Translations under genes and position numbers: made by a program
Shown here: positions 10,301-22,300 of the stretch, piece after piece
How the letters are laid out: the number at the start of each line of letters is the position of its first letter
Numbering within the stretch: position 1 is the stretch's first letter
Assembly (NCBI GenBank): GCA_947625605.1
Contig: CANQOY010000001.1
Location: forward strand, 1-64,000
Origin: an uncultured Clostridia bacterium
Lineage (GTDB): Bacteria; Bacillota; Clostridia; Christensenellales; Borkfalkiaceae
DNA length: 64,000 nt
Direction: 5' to 3'
The notes under the pieces: model-generated
Told to the model about the DNA's origin: nothing
Seen by the model: only the letters and a program-made list of their open reading frames with translations
Databases searched by the model: none

Positions 10301-13300
10301 GGCGAAAAGGGCGAGCAGGGCCAGCGCGGCTACATGACGTTCACCGGAAAAACGGAGCCCACGGGCGCAACCATCGGTGACTTCACCGCGCAGGAAGGCG
10401 ACCTCTACATCTATCAGAACGAAGCAGAAGGCAAAACCGTACTCTACCGCTTCAATAACATGGACGAATGGGATCTGATCGGCGATCTGACAGGCGCGAC
10501 GGGTGCGACCGGTGCAGCCGGCAAAGACGGCGCGACCACCTACTTCGGAACCGATGAGCCTGCCTACCACACGTTTGGTGACGGTGTAGTGCCTCAGCTC
10601 GGCGACCTCTACTTCTATACCAATACCGATGCGGGCAGCATCACGATCTACCGCCACACCGGCACGAGTTGGGAGCGGGTCGGCGCAGTTGTCAACGGCA
10701 AAGATGGCGCAGACGGCAATAACGGCCTCAACGGCAAGACGTGGTACTTCGGCGAAGAAGAACCCGGTTCGCACCACTTTGATACCGATCCCGTCGAAGG
10801 CGACTTCTATCTTGATACCCAGACGTATATTGTTTACGTCAAGTTGGCTGATGAAAGCTGGGATCCGCTCGGCAGCATTCGCGGCGAAGTCGGTACCATT
10901 TGGTATTCGGGCAACGGCGACCCCAACGGCAAGGATCTCGGAACTCTCGGCTTCACGCCCAAGGATCACGACTACTATCTCGATAAGGAAACCAACAACG
11001 TTTGGAGCTACAACGGCACAGACAAGAAGTGGGATTACGTCACCAACATCAGCGGCACGCGCGGCGCGACGTGGTTTGTTGGCATGGGCACGGTCGATGA
11101 AGCGGGCGTGCTTACGGGCGATGAATCCGTAAAAGATTTCCGTCCCGGCGACTTCTACCTCAACAGCATGTCTCTCAATATCTACCGTTACAACGGCACG
11201 GTGTGGGAGTTCGTTGGTCTGCTCAAAGGCCCGCAGGGCGACAAGGGCGAGCGCGGTACATTGTGGTTCTCCGGTAACGGCAATCCCAACGATGTATTGC
11301 ACGAATCCGGCGTAAGGGAAGGCGACTACTACCTCGACAGCTCGACCGGCTACATTTGGAAGCGCGGGGCAGCGCTTTGGGATCAAACCGACTACAACAT
11401 CAGGGGGCCCAAGGGCGACAAGGGCACCGTTTGGTACAACGGCAAAGGCATGCCCGACACACACTCGGCGGATACCCTCAAAGACGCGCGTGTCGGCGAC
11501 TACTACCTCGACACAGACACGGATAACGTCTATGAACTGGTCGCTTCTTGCCAAGAGGTTGACCACGCGAATAACACGCACCCTCATTGGCACAATATCG
11601 GCAATATCCGCGGCGAGAAGGGCGATCAGGGCAGAAATCCTTGGAACGCCGCGATGGGGAAGACCGTTCCGTCTACATCGGATGGCTATGAGGAAAACGA
11701 TTTCTATATCGCCACGGATACTCATACGCTCTATCAGCTCCAAAAGAAGGGCGAGGACCTTGTATGGGAGCCTCTCTTCGACATGAAGGGCGAGCAGGGC
11801 GTCCGCGGAACGCGTTGGATCGTTTATGAGGCAACGGCGAGCGGCTCCCCGATCGAGATGAAGCCTTGGACGTACTTTGGCACCGAAGAGGCGAACGATC
11901 TCATCAAGGGTGATATCTTCCTCAACAGCCAGACCGGTAATCTCTGGGTCTATGACGGCGAAGACAACAACGCTGACGATGCGAAGGATGAGACCAAGTG
12001 GAAGAGCGGCGGCAGCATCAAGGGTGCAACGGGCCGTGCCGCGCGTTGGTTCACCGGCGCGGGCAAACCCGCAGATGTCGTACTGGAAGGCTTTGCCGAC
12101 GGCGATATGTACCTCGATACCGTAAACGGCGACGTTTACCAGTGTCAGGGAACTTCATGGGAGTGGGTTGACAACATCACGGGTCCTCGCGGATCCCTGT
12201 GGTTCTCGGACGCCAATGGCGACCCGACAGAAGAAAATTGGCAGGTGACTTGGCCCGATCTTGCAGAAAAACTCGAAGACGCCAAGCTCTACGATATCTT
12301 CTTCAACACCACAACGGGCTTTGTCTATCAGTTGCAGTATGCAAAAGACAGCACCACCGACTTTGTGTGGGTCGAGATCGGAACGGTTGCGCGCGGTACG
12401 CGCTGGTTCTACGGCTATGCGAACCCCAAGGCGGAAGATCTGGAACCCGGGCTTCCCGATGTCGAAAAGGAAGCGGCGGTCGGCGACTTCTACTTCCAGG
12501 GCTTCTATCCGTTCAGCGGGTGGACCGGCTATCGCGTTTATGTTCTCGAATTGGATGCGGAAGGCCATAAAGTTTGGACTCTCCTCATCAATTTGAGCAG
12601 CAAGACGGGGTTGACGGAGAAGACCTACTTCATCCACAACTACTCCGAACTCGTTGCCTTCCGCAACGCGGTCAATGACGGTCAGGAATTCTCTGACATC
12701 AAGATCGTTGTCGCTAACGATATCGAGATCGAGTCGGGTGCGGATTGGACCCCAATCGGTACGGATGACCATCCGTTCAGGGGTACATTCGTCGGCGGCG
12801 CGCCGAAAAATGAGACAGAAACAAGAGACTTCACTCCCACGACCCGTACGATCAAGGGCGTGAAGAACGGCAAACTCTTCGGCAGGACGGAAGGCGCCAC
12901 GATCCAAGACATTCACATCATAGGCACGTTCGAAGACGCGGCGGGCGATGATACCGAATGGATGCCGTTCGTTCTGAGCACCCTGTCCGACCCTGCGTCC
13001 GTGTTTGCTTCCGTGAAGTTTGATACGTACACAGACACGGTCGTGGCGGAATACACGCACGGCAATGCGCTCCTCCGCGTCACTTGGAACGGGACGTCGT
13101 TCGACGTCTATCTCGGCGCGGCGGCAAACGATCCCGCGAAGGCTTCGCTCGGTCGTCGTGCAAAGGCCGCAGAGGATATCACAGATTCTACCCTCACGTT
13201 CGAGGATGTCTACTTCATCCTCGCAGAGGGCGTCAGCTACGAGTTCAACGGCCTCAAATTCACGGGCAATAGCTATATCGACGTGACCGACGCGAAGAGC

Positions 13301-16300
13301 GTGACGGTGGATAGCTGCTATGCAGACGTCGATCCCATCGAGGCCTGCCTGCGCGATGCGAAGGGCGGAGTCGCCGAATGGATAACCCCTCCCGGGTCTC
13401 TGTCCGGACAGGTGGCGAAAGAGCACAGCGGCTATGCAGCCTTCATCGTCAGCAGAAATCCGGAGAAGGATCGCACGGATGTCGGTCTTGTGCTCACCGT
13501 AAAGAACAGCACCATTCTTGCGGCACAGTCCACAACGAATACCGATGGCACGTTGAATAGCGGCTTGCAGGGTCCCGATCCCAACAGCCTTGCGATCTAT
13601 ATCCAGGTGAAAGTTGCGAGCGCGACCATCGAAGGCAACGTATTCGGCGCAGACAGGGCTGCGGATCGTTACGCATGGGCGGCGGTCAAGTTCACGTCGA
13701 TTGCGGACAATGCAGAGCTCACCTTCAAGAGCAATGAAGTCTATGGTACCAACGACCATGGTCAAAGCGGTCGTGGTGCGACTAAGTATGACTTTGCGGC
13801 GTTCGCACTCAGCGACAAGGATACCACCGGAGCCTACACGGCGAAGTTCGAATCCAACACCGTCAACGTTGACGTTCGGGAAGGCGGAAAGGCCTACAAC
13901 TTCCTGTCCGTTTCGGGCACGGGTAAGGCGCAGGTCTACTTCCTCGATGCCACGAACACGTTCACCGCAGGTGAAACCACCACTGCGCTCTACAAGGCTG
14001 TCAAGACGGCAAGCGACGAGAGCTTCGACTTCATCGCATTCGATGCAGCGCTCAACGAAAGCAATCTGCTCACCGCAGGCCATGTCTACCTCGGCAGCAA
14101 CTTCGGCGCAGACCATACGCAGTTCACGCCTGACAAGTTGCAGACTTTGGCTGCGGAAGGCACGACCAACCACGACGTATGGATCATCGACACTGCGTTT
14201 GAAGATCCTCTCGGCTTCGTGCAGCACGTTGCGGACTATACGGCCAACTACTATGTGAACAATGCGGCCGGCCTCGGCTCCTTCCGCGACATGGTCAACG
14301 GCGAGGGCACGGCCACCAAGGCGAACAACTTCGCCACCAAGAAGATCATCCAGACCGACGACATCAACCTTGACAATGAGCCTTGGACGCCGATCGCTGT
14401 TGGCGATAGCTACAATGCTCCGACGCTCTCCTTCCGCGGCACATACGACGGCAGAGAGCACAGCATTTCGAACATCAAGATCGTAGGTAAGCACCGCGGC
14501 GTCGGTCTCTTCGGAGCGGTCACGCACGGTGGCGCGGTTGAAAATCTCACGCTCAACGGCAACATTCAGATTGCAGGCTATCAGGATAGCGGCGCGCTCG
14601 TCGGCTACGCGGTCAATGCTACCATTTCCCACATCACGATCGAAGCGGAGGCGGGCAGCAAGATCACAGCATCTTATGAAGCTGTCGGCGGCGTCGTTGG
14701 TAACGCGTTCGGCTGCACGTTGACGGAGATCACTTCGAATCTCGATGTGGAATCCGGTGTAATGTATGTCGGCGGTATCGTCGGTAAGATCTCCAACGGT
14801 ACAACGACAATCAAGACGGCAGAGTACACGGGAACGGTCAATTATTCTGATGCTGATTCCTGGGTGGGCGGTATTGTCGGCGGCCTACATAGCAACAACA
14901 GCGAGATTTCCGCTGTCGAGATCGACGGCGCGACATTCAGCGGAACGATTCAAGCAAAACGCACCGAGTATGGTATCGGGTTCTCCGGTCTTGTCGGACT
15001 TGACGCTGTTGATGGTACAACGGCTGTTCAGCAAGAAGCGAACTATCATGTAACGATCAAGAGCTCGACCAGCACGGCGCAGTACGAGGATTCGCAGTAC
15101 GGTTGGAAGGGCTATCAGTTCAACACGAAGTACGGTCCGGAAGGCAACGCGACCAAGGAAGCGCTCATCTCCACGGGTGACGCTCTCGCGCTTGTCTCCT
15201 TGCAGGTACAGTTCGGATATTACAACTACGAAGGTATCACGCTCACGCTCACGCAGTCTGTTAACATGACCAATGTGCACAGCTGGAGCTACGATGGAAA
15301 GGGTGTCAAGTGGTACCCGATCGGCACGAAGAGCACGGCGCCTTTCAAGGGCGAATTCGACGGTCAGAGCTATGAGATCAGCGGCCTTACCATTTCGCCC
15401 GCAACGAAGACGGATTCCACTGCGGCACAGGCGAGCGGTCTCTTCGGATTCACCGACGGTGCGAACATTCACGATCTCACGCTCAACGGCGTGACGATTA
15501 CGATGAACGATTTGGCCAACGTCGGTGCGCTCATCGGTTCCGCAACGGCGACCACGGTCAAGAACGTCAGCGTAAGCGGTTCTGTCACGGGTGCATACAA
15601 TGTCGGCGGGCTCATCGGCGAAGCGCGTGGCGAAACCGTCATCTCGTATGCACTCGTCAAGGGTACCATCACCAAGACGGATACGTCGGATGCGGCACAT
15701 GCACGTTCCATCGGTGCCCTCATTGGTGCGGCGGACGGCACGGTCACGCTCAGCGATGTATATACGAGCGACTTCTATGAGGCTCCCGTCACGGTTATCG
15801 ATAACCGGTACACGGATGGCAACCTCAACTACCTTGTCTACAACTACGGCCTCGTCGGCTCCGCAACGAGCGGCGCGGCGACCGATACATGGGCAGCAGG
15901 CAAGAACGTCCTTCCTGCGGCAGAGATCGAATTTGATGCTACGATTGCCGTGCCGCGCACCACGGGATCCGTCCACGCGAAGATCGCAGCGACAGACCTT
16001 TACCTCACGGCAAACTTCTCCAAGGGCACAGTCGCGCACGGCAACATGGAAAGTGTCTATGTTGGCGTGACAACCGCACGCGGCCTTGCAAGTGTTGCAG
16101 AGCTCGTCAACGGCGGCGTCTCCTTCAAGGGCGAAACCGTTCAGCTCAATCAGAACATCGACTTGGAAGGCGCATACCAGAAGGAGAATGCGATCACGAT
16201 CGGTACGGAAGAGCACCCGTTCGAGGGTACTTTCAGCGGCGGATACGGGTTCCCCGGAATCCCCAACTACACGATCGGTCATCAGTATGGCAGCCTGTTC

Positions 16301-19300
16301 GGCTACACCGACGGCGCGACGATCCAGAACCTCACGCTCGAAGAGCAGGTCATGCAGCCTCTCGACGGCGCGACGGCGGCAAGCGGCTGCGCTGCGCTCG
16401 TCAAAGAAGGTTCCGCAAAGATTTCCAACGTGACGATCAAGAACGGCTTTGTGGAGAAGCTCAACGGCACCTACAGTGTCGATCCGGGCAGCGTCGCAGC
16501 GGCGCCGTTCGGCATCACGGGCAAGGCCGAAGGCTTCACCTTCAAGAGTGTCGATATCACGTTGCACTTCTTAGACATCACCTTCACCGCGGGTTACGAT
16601 GCAGACAGAAACGCGCTCGAAGTCTCCTATGAGGGCGACAGCAGCGTAAGCGCGCGTGCAACGAGGGAAGGCATCACGATCAACAATGGCGCCTTCAAGC
16701 TCGGCCCGAACAATTACAGCTTCAAGAACATTGTGTTCACGGGTGACAGCTATATCGACTTGGCTGATTTGGGCGCAACGAGCACCGTCACGATCGACGG
16801 CATCTATGCGGAAGTCACGCATGACAATTACTTCATCGGTTGCGGAGACCATCAGGCTCTTGCCGGAGCGCTCACGCTGACGAAGAGCACCATCATCGGC
16901 ACTGACGCGGCGACGCACGCGATTTTCAGCTGGAGACAGTTCAATACCGTCACGATCGAGGGCAACACCTTCGGTTCTAAGGAGAATCCTTTCTTCGACC
17001 ATGTTGTCAAGCTCATGGGCAACGCCGATGGCGCAACCTATCAGATCAACCGCAACACGGTGTATATCGATGGCTCGAAGAATGCTACCGCCTACGCGTT
17101 CGACTTCTATCAGAGCTCCTCGGCGGGCAACGCCTACACGGCTTACCTCAAAGACAACGTCGTGTACGGGAACGAAGGCACGGGCTTCCTGCGCGTGAAT
17201 TGCGCCGCAGCCCAAGGACATGCAGAGGTCTATCTCCTCGGCGAAGGCAACACGTTCAACGGCGGCCATGTCGATTGGAGCAATATCACAACGACGGGCG
17301 ACTTCGGCTCCTTCGTCGGCTACGACGTCGAGTTTGAGGACAGCACCAAGCCGTTTGATGCCGAAAGCAACAAGATCATCAAGGGCCACTTCATTTACAG
17401 CAAGACGTGGCAGACGGATGCGCGGACGGCGGTCGGTGACGAATACGATAGTGCCCTCAAAGCGCTCGTCAAGGATACGGACTGCTACGCCAACGTTTGG
17501 GTTGAAAACGGCGACGGCACGCGCTACAACCTGAATTACAACTACTTGACGCTCCTCATCCAGACCGTGGAAGAACTCGAAGACTTCCGCGACGCGGTCA
17601 ATCGCGGCGAAACGTTTGCGGGTCGCACCGTCGTGCTCTGGCGCGAAGGCGAGAAGCTCGGTTCGGACGGCATGCCGATCCTCTCGGGCGAAGACGGCGT
17701 TTACGATCTCGGCAATCAGGATTGGGAGCCCATCGGCGCGAATGGTCATACCTTCGAGGGCACCTTCGATGGACGTGGCTACACGATCACGAACCTGTAT
17801 CACGGCAATCTTTATACCGGACTGAATCTCTACATTGGTCTCTTCGGATTCGTGAACGGCGCAACCCTGCAAAACGTCAAGTTCGCAGGAAACAACACCG
17901 TTTGGCCGAATGCGCCGACAACAGAAACGAAATGGCGCAATGATTCCGGTCTGCTCGTTGGCCGCGCAGTAAATGCCACGATCAGCAACATCGAAATCAC
18001 CGGCGAGCTTAACGTCGGCGGCGGTTTCGGCCAAACGACGAGTGCGCTTGGCGGCGTTGCCGGCTCCTCCAACGGAAGCCACTTCACGAACATTAAGATC
18101 GCCGTCGAGGAAAAATTGGGCTCTCACGTTGGCTCTACGATCGGCTTGGTCAACGGTGGCGTTGTGGGTATGTCTGTTGGCGACACCTTCGAGGATATCG
18201 AGACGAACGCTACGGTCTGGGCGAACTATGCAGCAGGCGGCGTTGCAGGTCACGCTTCCGGTTCCAACTTCACAAATGTGACGGTGAAGGCTGACATCGT
18301 TCTTACGGATGCAGCTTCCAACAACATTTACCACGTTGGTATCGGCGGTGTCGTCGGTACAACGGATGGCTCCGATCCCACGTTCGATGACGTGCACTAT
18401 ACAGGTCACCTCATTCGCTTGAACAATGGTAGTGTGTCCTATCTGAACTACGGCTTGGTTGGCAGTGAGTATAACCGGCAGACCTCTTACAGCAAGAATG
18501 TAATCATGAACTCTTCGAGCTTGGTCTACCTCGCCGATGGCTTCCAGCTCCACGCAACGTGGGAAGGCGGAGATGTGAATGCGGCTTACGAAGTCCTGTC
18601 CGTGGAAGGTCTTGCGAACTTCCGCACGATCGTCAACGAAGGCTTGACAGCTGGTCAGTTTGCGAAAGTATACTCGTACAGGTATCCTGCGTACGACTTC
18701 GCGAACGACGTTCCCGTCAAGCTCACCGCGAGCCTCGACCTCAGCGAGATCAAGAATTGGGAAGCGATCGGTACCGATGATCATCCGTTTAAGGGTCACT
18801 TCGACGGCACCGATAAGATCATCAGCAACCTCACCTCCGAGGGCAAGTATGCGGGTCTCTTCGGGTATGTGAACAGCAATGCTGCGATCATCGAGAACCT
18901 CACCGTAAAGGGTGCAAATCTTACGGAAATCGTCGACGAGAAGGGCGAAGCATATGCAGGCGCGGTCGTCGCGAAGTTCCAGATGACCACCGATCTCGCA
19001 ACGGGTGGGTTGAACAAGGTCCATGTCGAAGATGTAAAGATTCTTACGGCATATCGCTATGCAGGCGGTATCGTCGGCCAGTGCTACGCTCCGATCATTA
19101 GCTGCTCCGCAAAGAACGTTGAGATCGTGGCAAAGCCGAATGAGACAACGAAAGAGGACGGTAGCCGCGGCTACGACAATGGCGACAAGATCGGCGGTAT
19201 CACCGGTTGGTTTGTCGATGACACGTCGAGAGACCTCAAGGACAACACTGCCGAGAACATCACCCTCACGGCTTATCGCGATGTCGGCGGTATCGCAGGT

Positions 19301-22300
19301 TACGCGGGCAAGGCGATCGTGGACGGCAACTCCGTCAAGAATGTGACGATCACGGTCGACCAGATCACCAACTCTTATGGCGATAAGGAAACCAACGCAG
19401 GTTACCTCTACGGTCGTATGGCAAAGGATTGGCGCGAGTTCACGGGCGAAGTCCAAACGGGCGATTACTCCCTGACCTACAACATTAAGGGAGGCGTAGC
19501 GCTTCAATCCGCACTCGATGAGGCGACCGAATACGGTCCTACCGAAATCAACCTCGCCGCGGGCACCTACACGGGTTCGAGCACGGTGCAGATCAACAAC
19601 CTCTCCCTCAAGGGCTTCACGATCCTCGGCAATGTCCGCACGGCTACAAAACCCGCAGAGGGAACGTACAACGAGACCAAGACGTACACGCGTTCCATCA
19701 AGGATCTCACGATCCAGCCGAAGGAAGGCGAGGGCGACGTTCAGTTCCTTACGCCTCTCGTAATGTTCGATACCGTTCAGACCCACGACAGGTTGGATTA
19801 TCTCACCTGCCTGAATGTGGACGGCATCACCGTGAGGAACATCATCTTCGAGAATGTGGATCACCCGATCTACTTCTACAGCGTGAACAGCAACAGCCAT
19901 TGGACGGATCTCAACTTCATCGAGAACCATATCTCTTGGGATGATCCGATCGAGGCGACGAATGACGCGCAGAACGGTATCCACGTCTACTCCGAGAACA
20001 GCGAAGCAAATATCCTTCAAGGCACGTTCTTCATCCAGAATGTGACCGTGAGAGGCAACGTCTTCGTGAACACCGACTACGCGATCTACGCGCACAACGT
20101 GATGGGCCTTACGGTGGAAGGGAACGACTTCAACACCTACTTCCACGCGGCGATCGGTACGCAGGGCTCCGCAACGGGCGGTGACGTCCTCGTGACGGGC
20201 AACAAGGTTTGGAATAGCGTTACCCCTCACAAAGGTTCCGGCTTCATCCGCGGCACGCGCTACCTTGGCGGCACCATGACGATCACGGGCAACAAGTTCT
20301 ACGGTCAGGCGGCGAACCCGGACGAAGTGGAAGGCCACAACAAGATGCAGCTCCTCATCAATTTTGCCAAGACTTTCAAGGGCAACATTGCAACGAGCGA
20401 CAACGTTTGGTTCGCGGCAGAGGATCCCAACGCGGCAACGAGCGCAAGCAAGTATGCCATCGTCGAGAAGAACGATTCCAACGTCTATGTTGATCTCCCG
20501 GACGAGGTCAAGCCTGTTGACCATGCTTACCATTGGCACCTCGAGCTTGCGATCAGCAGCCTTGAGAAGAACGGCGACCTTGCAGGCCTCGCGGCCTTCC
20601 GCGACGACGTGAACAACGGTAGCACGTACTTCACGCCTGCCCTTCCCGTCAAGCTCACCGCGGACATTAACCTCAACAACGCGCCTTGGGATGCGATCGG
20701 TACGGATGCACATCCGTTCAGAGGTCACTTCGACGGCGACAACAAGACCATCACCAACCTCACCTCTTCGGGCAAGTATGCGGGTCTCTTCGGGCTCGTG
20801 CGCGGCAATGCGATCATCGAGAACCTTACCGTAAAGGGTGCAACTCTTACGGAAGTCATCGACGGCAATGAGGCATATGCGGGCGCGGTCGTCGCGAAGT
20901 TCTGGCCGGGCAATGGCATCGCCAAGTTGAGCAAGCTCCATGTTGAGGACGTGAACATTCCTACGGCGTATCGTATGGCAGGCGGTCTCGTCGGTCAGAG
21001 CTATGGTCCGATCTATGACTGCTCCGCGAAGAACGTTACGATCACTGCAACGCCGAATGCGGTCGGCGACAACAAGTTCGACAATGGCGACAAGATCGGC
21101 GGTCTCGTCGGTTGGTTCGAAGACAACGGCAGATATGACCTCAAAAACAACCATGCCGAGGACATCACCATTACGGCTTATCGCGATGTCGGCGGTCTCG
21201 CAGGCTATGCGGGTCAGGCGCTCGTGGGCGGCAACTCCGTCAAGGGCGTGCATATCACCGTCGATCAGGTCACCCTTGACGCCGGCGATGAAAAGACCAA
21301 TGCGGGTTATCTCTACGGCCGTATCCGCGAGGAGTTTGTGGATTGGTCCGAGTTTGTAGGAACCATCGACGAAAGCGATGGAGCAGAGTACTCGCTCACC
21401 TACAACATTAAGGGAAGCGTTGCGCTTCAATCCGCACTCGATGAGGCGACCGAATACGGTCCTACCACGATCAACCTCGCAGCGGGCACCTACACGGGCA
21501 CGACGAGTGTACTCGGGCCTTCCGGCACAGCCAACGTCACAGGATTCAACATCGATCCGAACGGCCGTACTTCCAAGGATGGCGTGAGAACGATCAGAAA
21601 TCTCACCATTCAGCCGTATCAGCCGAAGGGAGGCGAGGGCAACGATGTCATCTTCACGACGCCGATCATGATGTTCACGGGCGCAACGTCGAGCATTGCG
21701 GTGGACGGCCTCAAGATCGTCGGGATCACCTCCAAAGACGTATCTCGGTTGATCTTCTTCCACAACAACAATGCGAACAGAGATTACCATTGGGAAAATC
21801 TCACGTTCGAAAGCATCAACGTCAGCTTTACGGAGCAGGTGACTTCGACGGAGGATCCGAACGTCGGTATCTATGTGTACCTTGAAGGCAGCACCACATG
21901 GGCTAACGACAATGTCACCGTTTCCAACAGCATCTTCAAGAACACGACATATGCGCTCTACATGCACAACCTCAACGGCCTCCAGGTTACGGGGAATACG
22001 TTTGATCAGTATTACTGGTACGCGATCGGCCTTCAGGGCGAAGCGACGGGCGGCGATGTCGTCGTGAAGAACAACAAGTTTATCGGCAGGAATTGGTCTG
22101 CGAACGGCGAAGGACTTCTCCGCGGCAGCAACCTCATCGGTAACCTTACATTCTCCGAGAACGACCTGTACGGCTATGCGGCGAACAAGGATACGACCGA
22201 CAACAACAAGCAGTTGCTCCTCAACCTTGAAACGAGCCTCCAGGGCACGATCACCACGAGTGGCAACAAGTGGCATGCACAGGAAGCGTTGGATGGAACA

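Noticed and set aside
7352..11743. Long antisense open frame (about 1,460 codons) opposite the giant gene, with others at 12155-14632 and 16571-23068
   Set aside because: They run exactly opposite a repeat-rich gene with strong codon bias, are His/Val/Ala/Arg-rich without domains, and have no ribosome-binding sites or promoters. They are shadows of the real gene.
7447..12610. CRISPR array or tandem DNA repeat
   Set aside because: The repetition is at protein level with divergent codons and variable unit length, in a continuous reading frame; no short identical repeats with unique spacers.
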